NCBI GenBank assembly: GCA_034678485.1
Contig: JAXDBU010000073.1
Location: forward strand, 34,082 to 98,081
Direction of reading: 5' to 3'
Length of the DNA stretch: 64,000 nt
Origin: PLanc-01 sp034678485
Lineage (GTDB): Bacteria; Planctomycetota; Phycisphaerae; Sedimentisphaerales; Anaerobacaceae
Shown here: positions 1 through 8,333 of the stretch, piece after piece
Numbering within the stretch: the first letter of the stretch is position 1
Layout: each line of letters starts with the position of its first letter
Position numbers and translations under genes: made by a program
The notes under the pieces: generated by a model
Database searches by the model: none
Told to the model about the DNA's origin: nothing
The model's input: the letters and a program-made list of their open reading frames with translations, nothing else

Positions 1-190
1 GTGATATGTGTTCGAGCGTGAATTTCCGGCAGCCGGCCATCAGTTGACGCAAGCCCTGGGCCAGGCGCTCGTAGTACGTGTACAGTCTGATGACGCCCGT
101 GGGAAGCTTCTCGAAGTCGCCGTTGCCGAATCCACTGTCACGTCTTGCGGTCGGACTTGTTGAGCGGAGTGGCCGGATCCGTGATCGCAT
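1..190 (-). CDS. Partial unknown protein, possibly Rex-like N-terminus
   Basis: An open frame leaves the window at position 1. From an ATG at 190 it gives 63 residues without a stop, and the first 53 bases lie inside the 3' end of the preceding minus-strand gene. The residues after about 20 look like real protein: acidic and hydrophobic, ending in LEHIS. The segment LPTGVIRLYTYYERL loosely resembles the N-terminal winged helix of redox-sensing Rex repressors (pattern P-x-x-x-I-x-R-L-x-x-Y and a later I-S-S). That resemblance is by eye over about 35 residues and could be chance. No clear ribosome binding site is seen, so the start is uncertain. The position directly after the gdhA and PEP-binding genes suggests co-transcription. 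Confidence 0.4.
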   Translation of the reverse strand, partial: MRSRIRPLRSTSPTARRDSGFGNGDFEKLPTGVIRLYTYYERLAQGLRQLMAGCRKFTLEHIS

Positions 191-3100
191 CTATCTTTGC
201 GGCAAAGGACGTTCGTGCGGCAACCTCGTCGTCCGTGACAATGTGAGCGTCCAGCAGACCTTCGCAGGCACAGCCCGTCTTCAAGTAATTGATCTGCGCC
301 AGGGCGACGCTCCATCCTCCCAGCCAGGATTTCAGGCGTTGGAGCTGTTCCGCATCCCCCTGAAAATGGATGATGAGATCGATGTCGCTGCCCGGGCCCG
401 CGGTCCCGTTGTTCACGCTCCCGGTCAGGTATGCCCCCTTGACGCCGAACGCGACAGGGTCGAGCCGCTCGGCGAGCCGCTCGGCCATGTAGGCCCGCCA
501 GCGCCAGAACTCCTGATCGAAACGAAGCTCGTCGGTTCTCTCCGCGTCTTCGTTGACCCCTCGTTCTTTCCCGGGGAGGGCGTGACTTCCGGAGTGCGCC
601 GCCAGATAGCCGATGGCTTCGCCCATCTCGCCGTTCATGGAGATTTGCAGCAGCTTCCCGTCCGCCGACTCGGGAACGTCGATGACCCGAACGACCTTGG
701 CGAGCCGCACATAATCCGGCAGAAGCCGCGGCAGGATGTTCGTGACTCGCGTCAGAAATGCCTCGTTGAAAATGATTCCCTCGTCGTCCGGGTACAACGG
801 CAGATAACGGATGTTGGCCTCCACGAGGTCCTGAAAGAAGTGGGTCCCGAAAGACAGCTCCGGAACGTAGTTCGACTTCCTTCTGGCAATTTCCATGAGC
901 GCCGCAGCATTGTTGATGTCGGCATAACTCACCTGGACGCCCAGTTTGACGTCGCCTCGGCTGCCCCAGCGTCCCGGCCCCATGAGGATGAACCGGCGTT
1001 TCGGGAGCATGGCGTTGATCATCCCCACCACCCGGCCCACGGCGACCAAGTCGTCCAGTGACTGCAGTTCGCCGTAGCCGTCCGGATCCACATAGACAAT
1101 ATGCGATATGTCCGGAATGGTCCCGTTGGATACGTGGCGGCTGGCCGAGAAGATGATGCTGCCGCGTTCGATGTCTTTCGGGATGGGGCCGGGCAGGCTC
1201 TCCGGTCCGCAATTCTGGGAACGGCATTGCAGCAGATAAAACTGCTTTCCGTCGCAGGCAAACTCGATGTCAACCGGGGTCTGCATTTCCTCCCTGAGCA
1301 CTTGGAGTATTCGATCGATGGTCTTGATGAACACGGAGTTGCGGGCCAGACCATCGAAGGTGACCGTCGGATCATCGCGATGGAAATCGATGTCGATCGC
1401 GGACGTTGCGCGCACGTACCCGTCGCGGCACACCGATACGATGTGCTGAACGTCGGGCACCCCGTGGCCATAGTCCCTGAGAAAGGAGCCGATGTCGATG
1501 CTCTCGAAGGTGTTGTTCTCCAGGTTCAGCACGTCGGCTTGCTTGGGAGAGTAATGCTTGATCTCGTCCGGGGTCGTGTTGACGCGCAGCTCCGGTTGGC
1601 CGGGGGACATGAGAATCGGAAAGTCGTTGTTCAAGCGGTCCACCGCACGCGAGCCAAGGCCCAGGACCAGGCGGACCAGCCCGTCTTCACGCTTGATCCG
1701 GGGCGACCAGCAAAAATCATTGTTGCTGAAGGCCACCCCGGCAAACGAAGGCATGAAATAGGGCCCGATTCGGGTGCCGACCACTTCCTGGATGAGGATT
1801 CCCATCTCTTCGTGGAGATCGAGCATGCCCCGTTCGGCACGGTACTGGATGGAATCCGGACTGTACATCGAGGCGTAGACCTCGGCAATCGCGTCCATGA
1901 TGGCTTCCAGCCGGTCTTTCTTGCTTCCCTGATTTCCGAGAAACAGGCTCTTGTATTTTCCCGAGAACGCCGCTCCGGCTTGGTCTTCCAGGACACTCGA
2001 ACTCCGGACGATCAACGGCACCTGTCCGAAATCGTCCAGCGCCATGGCGAGGCTTTTGACGAAGCCCGGCGGAAAGTGCGCGGCTTTCAACAACTGGATG
2101 ATTTGCGGGTACTCGATCCGGACTTCTTCCAAGGATTTGTACTTCTGTTCATTCAATCCCTGGAGCCTGTTGTACTGCAGAAATTCCTTGGTCTCATCGG
2201 TGGCCACATACCACGTCTTGGGGATCTTGACGGCGGCCAGAAGCGGTATTTCGCCGCTCCTGCGATCCAGGATTTTCTGCGCCAGAAACAGCCCGGTTGC
2301 CTTGCCGCCGATCTTGCCGTGGCTTCCAGACGGGTAGATCAGGCGCGAGGTGATGTCATAGAAGTCGTGGATCTTCAGAAAGCGTCTGGCGATGCGAATG
2401 AAATCCGGTTTGTCGGACAGGAATCGGCGGATCAGGGCGACCTCCAACCACCGCTCCGCGGGGAAGGCGGAGGGATTGTGTCGATCCAACATATGGTAAT
2501 AGCGGGAGATCGCCTCGACAACCTCGCCCACAGACCCATCGATCCGGTCCACCGCCATAATCAACGAGTTGGCCTTTTCCTCCTGTATCCACCTCTGCAT
2601 GCGCATGAATATGTCCGCGGCGCTCATCTGCTGCGACGCGAGCGTGAAGGTCTCTTCGCTGAGCTGGGCCAGCTCTTTACCAGTCATTCTTGCCCCGGGA
2701 GCGTTCACCTCTCCCGAGCAGAACGGCTGAATCGCTCTCTGGTTGAGCACGGCGGCCCGATTGCCGCCGGCGTTCGACGAACGGGCCGACAGGTGCTGGA
2801 GCATCTTCCGGCACACGTATGTCAGCATGTCCGGATCGGTTTCCAGGAGAAGGGCGACGACGACCTTCCATTGTGGAGGCGAGGCCCACGCCGGTGCACC
2901 CACGTCAGGCTGGGGGGAACTCAAGGCGCACGCCACCTCCTTCACGTGGCGGACCATGATGGTCTGAACGATGCGATCCGCGACGATCTTGAGAAGCTGG
3001 CGCTCCTTGTCGTAGAAGAACCCGTCTTCCACGGGGGGCACTTCCCGCGTGTAGAGGACCTCGACCAAGCCGACGACGCGCCCTTGCACCTTGAGGTCGC

Positions 3101-3353
3101 AGACCGCGGATATATCGGACCGCAGGAAGCCGGCAGGCTGATACGTGCGGTTCTGATAGACGATTCGTGCCTGGCAGACGTCCGGAAACCGGAATCCGCT
3201 GGGGAGAGCCGACACGATCCGCTCCAACATCTCCGGCAAAGACAGGCTCTCGTCGTTGAGAATGGCGTCTATCCGGTAGAGGCAATTCAGTTCTTTGGCC
3301 CGTTCCTGCAACAGACCAAGCAGATGCTCGTTCGCGTTGTCCCTGTCGGTCAT
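138..3353 (-). CDS. PEP/pyruvate-binding domain protein with C-terminal nucleotidyltransferase
   Basis: A 1071-residue protein with three parts. Residues about 5-140 form a GAF-like sensory module opening with RAKELNCLYRIDAIL; the same module starts the kinase at 6694-7866. Residues about 335-730 match the ATP-grasp PEP/pyruvate-binding half of PEP synthase and pyruvate phosphate dikinase: GGKATGLF near 349, VRSSSVLEDQAGAAFSGKY, and AGVAFSNN. The phosphohistidine and PEP TIM-barrel domains of those enzymes were not seen. Near residue 980 the motif GSVNNGTAGPGSDIDLIIH is a Pol-beta-type nucleotidyltransferase signature (GS, then D-x-D). A start at 3410 is open, but the ATG at 3353 begins the conserved sequence, and the extra upstream residues are Arg-rich and overlap gdhA. 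It lies 40 bases after gdhA. It may be a regulatory kinase or nucleotidyltransferase rather than a metabolic dikinase; the function is not established. Confidence 0.85.
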   Translation of the reverse strand: MTDRDNANEHLLGLLQERAKELNCLYRIDAILNDESLSLPEMLERIVSALPSGFRFPDVCQARIVYQNRTYQPAGFLRSDISAVCDLKVQGRVVGLVEVLYTREVPPVEDGFFYDKERQLLKIVADRIVQTIMVRHVKEVACALSSPQPDVGAPAWASPPQWKVVVALLLETDPDMLTYVCRKMLQHLSARSSNAGGNRAAVLNQRAIQPFCSGEVNAPGARMTGKELAQLSEETFTLASQQMSAADIFMRMQRWIQEEKANSLIMAVDRIDGSVGEVVEAISRYYHMLDRHNPSAFPAERWLEVALIRRFLSDKPDFIRIARRFLKIHDFYDITSRLIYPSGSHGKIGGKATGLFLAQKILDRRSGEIPLLAAVKIPKTWYVATDETKEFLQYNRLQGLNEQKYKSLEEVRIEYPQIIQLLKAAHFPPGFVKSLAMALDDFGQVPLIVRSSSVLEDQAGAAFSGKYKSLFLGNQGSKKDRLEAIMDAIAEVYASMYSPDSIQYRAERGMLDLHEEMGILIQEVVGTRIGPYFMPSFAGVAFSNNDFCWSPRIKREDGLVRLVLGLGSRAVDRLNNDFPILMSPGQPELRVNTTPDEIKHYSPKQADVLNLENNTFESIDIGSFLRDYGHGVPDVQHIVSVCRDGYVRATSAIDIDFHRDDPTVTFDGLARNSVFIKTIDRILQVLREEMQTPVDIEFACDGKQFYLLQCRSQNCGPESLPGPIPKDIERGSIIFSASRHVSNGTIPDISHIVYVDPDGYGELQSLDDLVAVGRVVGMINAMLPKRRFILMGPGRWGSRGDVKLGVQVSYADINNAAALMEIARRKSNYVPELSFGTHFFQDLVEANIRYLPLYPDDEGIIFNEAFLTRVTNILPRLLPDYVRLAKVVRVIDVPESADGKLLQISMNGEMGEAIGYLAAHSGSHALPGKERGVNEDAERTDELRFDQEFWRWRAYMAERLAERLDPVAFGVKGAYLTGSVNNGTAGPGSDIDLIIHFQGDAEQLQRLKSWLGGWSVALAQINYLKTGCACEGLLDAHIVTDDEVAARTSFAAKIDAITDPATPLNKSDRKT

Positions 3354-3393
3354 CGGCAACCTGCACTGGCGGCATCGCGTACCGCGGCGCCGT

Positions 3394-4680
3394 CTACCGG
3401 ACCCACCCACGCATCTTGACCGCCTGCACCACGCGGTTGATCGCGATCACGTAGGCCGCATCCCGCATGTACATCTTTCTTTTCAAGGCAAGATCATAGA
3501 GGGCCCGGTAGGCGGAGGTCAACTGACTATCCAGTCTTCGGAGAACCTCATCCTTCTCCCAGAAGAAATTGGTGTTGGACTGGACCTGTTCGAAATAGCT
3601 GCATGTCACCCCGCCGGCGTTGGCCAGGAAGTCGGGGATCACGAAAATGCCCCGCTCCTTGATCACTTCATCCGCATCGGGCGTTGTGGGACCGTTGGCG
3701 CCTTCCGCGATGATTTTCACCTGCTTGCTGATCCTGCCTACGCTGTCGGCCGTTATCTGGTTCTCCATCGCGGCCGGGACGAGGATATCCACATCCTGGG
3801 AGATCCAGTCGTCGCCGGGGAGCACCTCACAGCCCGCCGCAAGGGCCTTGTCCCTGTCGATGGTGCCATAGGAATTGGTGATGCCGATCAGCATCGCCAT
3901 ATCCAGACCGTCCTTCTTGCTATTTGTGAACGACTGCTTGGTGCCGTTGTCCCAGCAGGAAACGGCTACCACGGTACCGCCCAGGCTGCTGTAGAGGCTG
4001 CCCGCGTACCGGGCGACGTTCCCAAACCCTTGAATCGCGGCCGTGGTGCCTCGCGGGTCGATCCCCAGGTCCTTGAGAGCTTCGCGTAGGATGTAGATGA
4101 TGCCATAGCCGGTGGCCTCAGTCCGGCCCAGCGAACCGCCCATGCCCACGGGCTTGCCCGTGATGAACCCCGGATACCTGCCCCCGTGAATCGTCTCGTA
4201 TTCGTCGAGCATCCAGAGCATGTGTTTGGCGTTCGTCATGACATCGTGCGCCGGCACGTCAACGCAGGGCCCCATGACCCTTGAAAGCTGTCGCACCCAA
4301 CCCCGGCACAGCCGTTCCTGTTCGGACTCGCTCAAGTTGTGCGGGTCACAGATCACACCCCCTTTGCCGCCCCCCAGAGGAATGTCCACCATGGCGCATT
4401 TCCATGTCATCCACATGGCAAGGGCCCGAACGGTATCCACCGTCTCCTGGGGATGAAAGCGAACGCCGCCCTTGGCGGGGCCTCTGGCGTCGTTGTGCTG
4501 AATCCTGAAGCCCTTGAACACTCTCGTGCTGCCGTCATCCATGTGCACAGGGATCAGAACATGAAACTCCCGCAACGGCTGTCGCAGCAAATCCCGGGTC
4601 CCATCGTCGATGCCGATGATCGCCGCGACATTGTCAAATTGCGCCTGTGCGGTTGTATAGGGATTGTATGCTCTTTCCAC
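3394..4680 (-). CDS. gdhA: Glutamate dehydrogenase (Glu/Leu/Phe/Val dehydrogenase family)
   Basis: The 428-residue product is normal length for hexameric glutamate dehydrogenase, which interconverts glutamate with 2-oxoglutarate and ammonium. The dimerisation/substrate domain comes first, with GPAKGGVRFHP and the glycine-rich GGGKGGVICDP that carry the catalytic lysines. The Rossmann half follows, with IQGFGNVARYAGSLY. The start codon is GTG (MERAYNP), with GGAG about 11 bases upstream. The gene sits between the small Cys-repeat protein and the PEP-binding protein, and a sigma-54 promoter lies in front of the small gene. Nitrogen-status control by the neighbouring NtrC-type pair is a reasonable inference. 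Specificity for NAD or NADP, and for glutamate rather than a branched or aromatic amino acid, cannot be read from sequence here, though glutamate is most likely. Confidence 0.95.
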   Translation of the reverse strand: MERAYNPYTTAQAQFDNVAAIIGIDDGTRDLLRQPLREFHVLIPVHMDDGSTRVFKGFRIQHNDARGPAKGGVRFHPQETVDTVRALAMWMTWKCAMVDIPLGGGKGGVICDPHNLSESEQERLCRGWVRQLSRVMGPCVDVPAHDVMTNAKHMLWMLDEYETIHGGRYPGFITGKPVGMGGSLGRTEATGYGIIYILREALKDLGIDPRGTTAAIQGFGNVARYAGSLYSSLGGTVVAVSCWDNGTKQSFTNSKKDGLDMAMLIGITNSYGTIDRDKALAAGCEVLPGDDWISQDVDILVPAAMENQITADSVGRISKQVKIIAEGANGPTTPDADEVIKERGIFVIPDFLANAGGVTCSYFEQVQSNTNFFWEKDEVLRRLDSQLTSAYRALYDLALKRKMYMRDAAYVIAINRVVQAVKMRGWVR

Positions 4681-4748
4681 GGTATCAGTTACTCCTTTCG
4701 CTCGGTATTGTCATGTCGCGTTCGAGCAAATCGGCGACATCCTTTCGA

Positions 4749-5024
4749 CTAACGGTACTCCTCACAATGCCAGACCCCGCCCGGTGAATCCTGCAGCGTG
4801 CACGAGCCGCGGTTTTCGCAATTGCAGCAGAGTCCCATGGCGGTATCGGGGACGCATTCCGCGTCTTCTATGACCGGATCCGGGCGGCTCTCCCCTTCCA
4901 GCGGCATCGAGTCATCGAATTCCTCACAGAATAGAACGGGGAGTTGGATGCCTTTGCGTCGGGTGCATACCACACTGCTGTTGCACGTCGAGCACAGGCC
5001 CCAAGACCGTTCCGGCGATGCCAT
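4749..5024 (-). CDS. Small protein with two tandem four-cysteine motifs
   Basis: A 91-residue protein built from two copies of one motif. Copy 1 is C11-x2-C14-x5-C20-x12-C33-E-E-F. Copy 2 is C66-x2-C69-x5-C75-x11-C87-E-E-Y. Each copy is preceded by Gly-Leu. Four cysteines per unit suggest a zinc knuckle or an iron-sulfur site. I do not recognise a named family. The ATG at 5024 is preceded by GGGAGGT at 7 bases, a strong binding site, so the longer reading frame from 5099 is unlikely. The gene is first after the sigma-54 promoter at 5083-5098 and is followed 68 bases later by gdhA, which implies a nitrogen- or redox-linked role. That is inference from position only. Confidence 0.75.
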   Translation of the reverse strand: MASPERSWGLCSTCNSSVVCTRRKGIQLPVLFCEEFDDSMPLEGESRPDPVIEDAECVPDTAMGLCCNCENRGSCTLQDSPGGVWHCEEYR

Positions 5025-5082
5025 GGCTGCAACCTCCCTTTCTTCGTGCAAAGTGATCTGTGAAACGGATTGCCATCCATAT

Positions 5083-5098
5083 AGCAATGGCCGTACCA
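5083..5098 (-). promoter_or_regulatory. Sigma-54 (-24/-12) promoter for the gdhA operon
   Basis: On the minus strand the bases read TGGTACGGCCATTGCT. The consensus is TGGCACG-N4-TTGCT, so only one position of the conserved core differs, and the GG and GC doublets have the required 10-base separation. Transcription would start near 5072, giving a leader of about 48 bases to the ATG at 5024. An NtrC-type activator with the sigma-54 contact motif GAFTGA is encoded just upstream. Confidence 0.8.
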
Positions 5099-5234
5099 CG
5101 CCCGACGAAATTCCACTTCGCCCACCGGCTATGCTGCCGTAAGTACCCTCCTGGAATCACCTTATGAAATCCGACAAAGACACTCTCGTGGGTCGAGGGC
5201 CACACCGCAAGCACACCGGATGGGGGTGACAAAG

Positions 5235-5271
5235 GTGGGGAGAATTGGACCGACGGGGAGATTCTCCCCAC
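5235..5271. promoter_or_regulatory. Perfect 11-bp inverted repeat, candidate activator site or terminator
   Basis: The arms GTGGGGAGAAT (5235-5245) and ATTCTCCCCAC (5261-5271) are exact complements separated by 15 bases. The site lies about 150 bases upstream of the sigma-54 promoter, a typical place for an enhancer site of an NtrC-family activator. It also lies 77 bases after the stop of that activator gene, so a transcript hairpin is the alternative. There is no T-run, which argues against an intrinsic terminator. A weaker hairpin with GACCC/GGGTC arms follows at about 5289-5306. The rest of the 5025-5347 gap holds the sigma-54 promoter and nothing else I can name. Confidence 0.45.
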
Positions 5272-5347
5272 TGCATGATGGCACCGCAGGACCCTCCTTG
5301 CAGGGTCGCCCCCTGTGGTTGGCCAAGTTGGGCGTGGGGACATCCCC

Positions 5348-6697
5348 CTACAGGTCCAGACGGTGCTGCGTGATCTTTTTCCGCAGGGTCTTGCGATCGA
5401 TTCCGAGAATCTGGGCCGCCCGCGTCCTGTTGCCGCCGGTGTTGGCCAGGACGTTGCGAATGTGGTCCGCCTCCACTTCGGCCAGAGTCCGGTTCACGCC
5501 GGTGACACGCAACGCGGAGAACCGCGCAGAGGACGGGAGATCCGGAACTTCGATGATCGGGTCATCGTTCATGACCACGATCCGCTGAATCACATTCTCC
5601 AATTCGCGCGCATTGCCCGGCCAAGCGTAGTTCTGGAGTGCATCCATCGCCTGTTCGGAGAACAGCGGAACTGTCTTGCCCACCTCCGAGGCGAACTTCT
5701 CCGCAAAGTGCCGCACCAGCAACGGAATATCCCCCGCCCTGACGCGCAGGGGCGGAACCTCGATCGCAACGACGTTGATCCGATAGTACAGCTCTTCACG
5801 AAACGTCCGGCCTTGGATGAGGGTCGGCAGATTCTTGTTGGTTGCGGCGATGATCCTCACGTCCACTCTTCTGGCACGCGAATCGCCCACCATCCGAACC
5901 TCCTTGTCCTGAAGCACGCGCAGGAGTTTCACCTGCATGGCGATGCTCGTCTCGGCGATCTCATCGAGGAAGATGGTCCCTCCATCGGCGGTCTGGAAAA
6001 AACCGGCGCGCGACTCCTGGGCGCCGGTGAACGCCCCTTTGACGTAGCCGAACAGCTCACTTTCCAGCAGGCTCTCGGGAATGCCGCCGCAGTTGACCGG
6101 CACAAATGGAGCAGAGGCCCGGGCGCTGCTGTAGTGAATCGCCCGCGCGACGAGTTCCTTGCCGCTGCCGCTTTCACCGGTGATCAGGACGGTGGCGGAG
6201 GTCGAAGATGCCTTGCGAATCGCGGCGAAGACCTTCTGCATGGCCTGGGATTCGCCAATAAGACCATAGCGGCGCTCGGGCCTCGGTACCGGCCGTACCA
6301 CCGCTGCACGCCGCTGCTCGAGCCTGTCCAACGCCCGGCGCACCGCTGCGAGGAGTTCGCCATCGGTAAACGGTTTGGGCACGTATTCCTCCGCTCCGCT
6401 CTTGACCGCCTCCACCGCGCTCTCCACGGTCGCGTATCCGGTAATCATCATCACCGCGATGTTCTTGTAGTTGCCCCGAATGTGCCGGATCAGATCAATG
6501 CCGCTGAGCTTGGGCATCTTCAGGTCGGTGATGACCAAGTCGACGCAAGTCCCCTCCAGAAGGCGGAGGGCATCGACGGCGTTGGGAGCCGCATAGGTCG
6601 TGTACCCTTCAGCCGTGAGATTCCTCTGGAGAACCTCCAGGGTACTGGGCGTATCATCAACGACAAGAATCGTCTGTCTCCTGTCGGGTGGATTCAT
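5348..6697 (-). CDS. Sigma-54-dependent response regulator, NtrC family
   Basis: A 449-residue activator in the classic three-domain order. The receiver has the acidic pair in LVVDD and the phosphoacceptor Asp58 in LVITDLKMP. The AAA+ domain has Walker A GESGSGKE, the sigma-54 contact loop GAFTGA and Walker B FLDEI. The C-terminal Fis-type helix-turn-helix contains GGNRTRAAQILGIDRKTLRKK. It should activate sigma-54 promoters when phosphorylated. The ATG at 6697 is chosen because it overlaps the kinase stop as ATGA; eight further upstream residues are open but poorly supported. The nearest sigma-54 promoter is 250 bases past its own stop, in front of the gdhA cluster, so that operon is its likely target. 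Which NtrC-family branch it belongs to is not clear. Confidence 0.95.
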   Translation of the reverse strand: MNPPDRRQTILVVDDTPSTLEVLQRNLTAEGYTTYAAPNAVDALRLLEGTCVDLVITDLKMPKLSGIDLIRHIRGNYKNIAVMMITGYATVESAVEAVKSGAEEYVPKPFTDGELLAAVRRALDRLEQRRAAVVRPVPRPERRYGLIGESQAMQKVFAAIRKASSTSATVLITGESGSGKELVARAIHYSSARASAPFVPVNCGGIPESLLESELFGYVKGAFTGAQESRAGFFQTADGGTIFLDEIAETSIAMQVKLLRVLQDKEVRMVGDSRARRVDVRIIAATNKNLPTLIQGRTFREELYYRINVVAIEVPPLRVRAGDIPLLVRHFAEKFASEVGKTVPLFSEQAMDALQNYAWPGNARELENVIQRIVVMNDDPIIEVPDLPSSARFSALRVTGVNRTLAEVEADHIRNVLANTGGNRTRAAQILGIDRKTLRKKITQHRLDL

Positions 6698-7866
6698 GAT
6701 TGCGGCCTGTCCTCTCGGCAAGGGGCAGAGTCGATGGGCAGTCGAACGGTGAATGTGGTTCCCTTTCCCAGCGTACTGGCGACCTCAATCGTCCCCCCGT
6801 GTGATGTGACGATCCCGTGGACTACGGGCAGCCCCAGACCGGTCCCCTGGTTCACCTCCTTCGTCGTGAAGAAAGGCACAAACAGGCGGTTCTGGACCTC
6901 CTCGGTCATTCCCACTCCCGTGTCTTCGACGGTGCAGACGACATGTCGCTCCTCCAGGCGAGTCTGGACGATGAGTCTTCCCCCCTCCGGCATGGCCTGA
7001 ACGGCGTTCACCACCAGATTGACCAGCACCTGCATCAACTGGCCCGCGTCGGCGGCCAGAACCGGCAACTCGGGCGAGAGCACGCAGACCAGCTCGATCC
7101 CTTCCTTCTCCAGGTGATGCCTGAAAAGGTCGATGGCCTCCACAACCACCCGATTGAGTTCTACAGGCCCCTTGAACGTGGGCGTCTCGCGCGCAAATAG
7201 CAGGAGCTTCCTGATGATCTCTCGAGCATGTAACGACGCGGCCACGATCTTATCGACGTCTTGCCTGCCGGGTGCGGGCAGTGCTGCATCGCGTTTCAGC
7301 AACTGAGCGAAACCGAGGATGCTGCTGAGCGGCTCGTTCAATTCATGCGCGATGCCTGCTGCCAACTGCCCGATTGTGGCAAGGCGATCCGCATGCATGA
7401 GCTGCTTCTGCAGTCGGGTCCGCTCTTGATCTGCATCCTGATGTTCCACAATGACGGCGATCTGTCGGGCGATCGCGTCTAACAGCTTCCGTTCATCCTT
7501 CAGGAAAGGCCCTTCATCCAAGGCGGGTCTGGCCTCCCGGTAGATGACATCGACGACCCCTCGGCATTTCGCATCCACGACCACCTCGGAACTCTGCCTG
7601 GGGCAGCCCTCCTCGAACCCGGGCGTCTCATATCGCGTTCCATCCAGAACGATACGAGCCGATGCAATCTCCGGGTATTGCCATGCCGGCGGTATCAACT
7701 CAACGATGTGCTGAAACAGTTCGTCAGATGACCCAGTGGACCCCTCAAATATGCGACCGATGCGGTAAAGGCAGCTCAACTCCTTCACCCGTTCGCGCAA
7801 CGCCTGTGAGGTGTGGTCCTCGGGCGCCCCCGCCACCTGCCCCTGAATCGCTGTTCGTTTGCCCAT
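6694..7866 (-). CDS. Sensor histidine kinase paired with the NtrC-type regulator
   Basis: A 390-residue kinase without membrane segments, so probably cytosolic. Residues about 22-142 are a GAF-like sensor beginning RERVKELSCLYRIGRIF. The dimerisation helix carries the phosphoacceptor His174 in GIAHELNEPLSS. The ATPase domain follows, with the N box VNLVVNAVQAM, G1 DTGVGM and G2 GTGLGLPVV. It translates into its regulator by a four-base ATGA overlap. The sensor module is clearly related to that of the PEP-binding protein at 138-3353, with the same R-x-R/A-x-K-E-L-x-C-L-Y-R-I opening, V-V-G/D core and D-E-R-x-L-L-x-x-x-A-x-x-I ending. This suggests the two proteins read the same signal. The ligand is unknown. 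Confidence 0.93.
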   Translation of the reverse strand: MGKRTAIQGQVAGAPEDHTSQALRERVKELSCLYRIGRIFEGSTGSSDELFQHIVELIPPAWQYPEIASARIVLDGTRYETPGFEEGCPRQSSEVVVDAKCRGVVDVIYREARPALDEGPFLKDERKLLDAIARQIAVIVEHQDADQERTRLQKQLMHADRLATIGQLAAGIAHELNEPLSSILGFAQLLKRDAALPAPGRQDVDKIVAASLHAREIIRKLLLFARETPTFKGPVELNRVVVEAIDLFRHHLEKEGIELVCVLSPELPVLAADAGQLMQVLVNLVVNAVQAMPEGGRLIVQTRLEERHVVCTVEDTGVGMTEEVQNRLFVPFFTTKEVNQGTGLGLPVVHGIVTSHGGTIEVASTLGKGTTFTVRLPIDSAPCREDRPQS

Positions 7867-8090
7867 CGGAGATCACCCTGTTTGTGCGATCCGCATACGC
7901 TTTCCCAAAGACGTATTCCCTATGATTCCGTCGCTTTCCCGACGGTCCTGTGGGCCATGCGAATCTACTTCATGATAGTGAATGGCATCCGGAATCGCAA
8001 GTCCCCGGCACAATCCGGCGCCGGCAAGACAATCAAATGAGACAGCCCACAGCAAGCAGCTCAGCATCACCGACGGAAGCAAGAGATGAC

Positions 8091-8333
8091 TCACGTCAGA
8101 AGCTCATTTCCAAGTTCAATGATGTCTTCGGGACCATTCTCGGACAAACGAGTGTTGAGTGTGGCACGTTCCACGACCTCAGACGCACTGCCATGAGCAA
8201 CTGGCTCGACAAGGGCCTCGGTGAGTTCGAGGTCGTGCGTCAGCAGCGGGCGTCGCAAGTCGCTGTCATCCAAATCAATGACACAAAATACGTAGTTCTC
8301 CCAATGGATAAGCGTGCACAGTGCACGATATAA
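8091..8333 (+). pseudogene. Tyrosine recombinase (integrase) remnant
   Basis: About 50 residues encoded at 8091-8244 match the catalytic core of phage-type integrases: KFNDVFGTIL, then GTFHDLRRTAMSNWLDKG and GEFEVV. The His-x-Leu-Arg-Arg box contributes one of the active-site arginines. In intact relatives the next element is a Leu-x-Gly-His box, then the nucleophilic tyrosine; here the sequence changes to unrelated residues and stops at 8333. No N-terminal half precedes it in any frame I could follow. It is read as the decayed end of an integrated element. The frame stays open upstream to 7950, but that part has no integrase character. Confidence 0.6.

Noticed and set aside
1101..3419. 772-residue plus-strand frame
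   Set aside because: Antisense of the PEP-binding protein gene; no domain or start signal.
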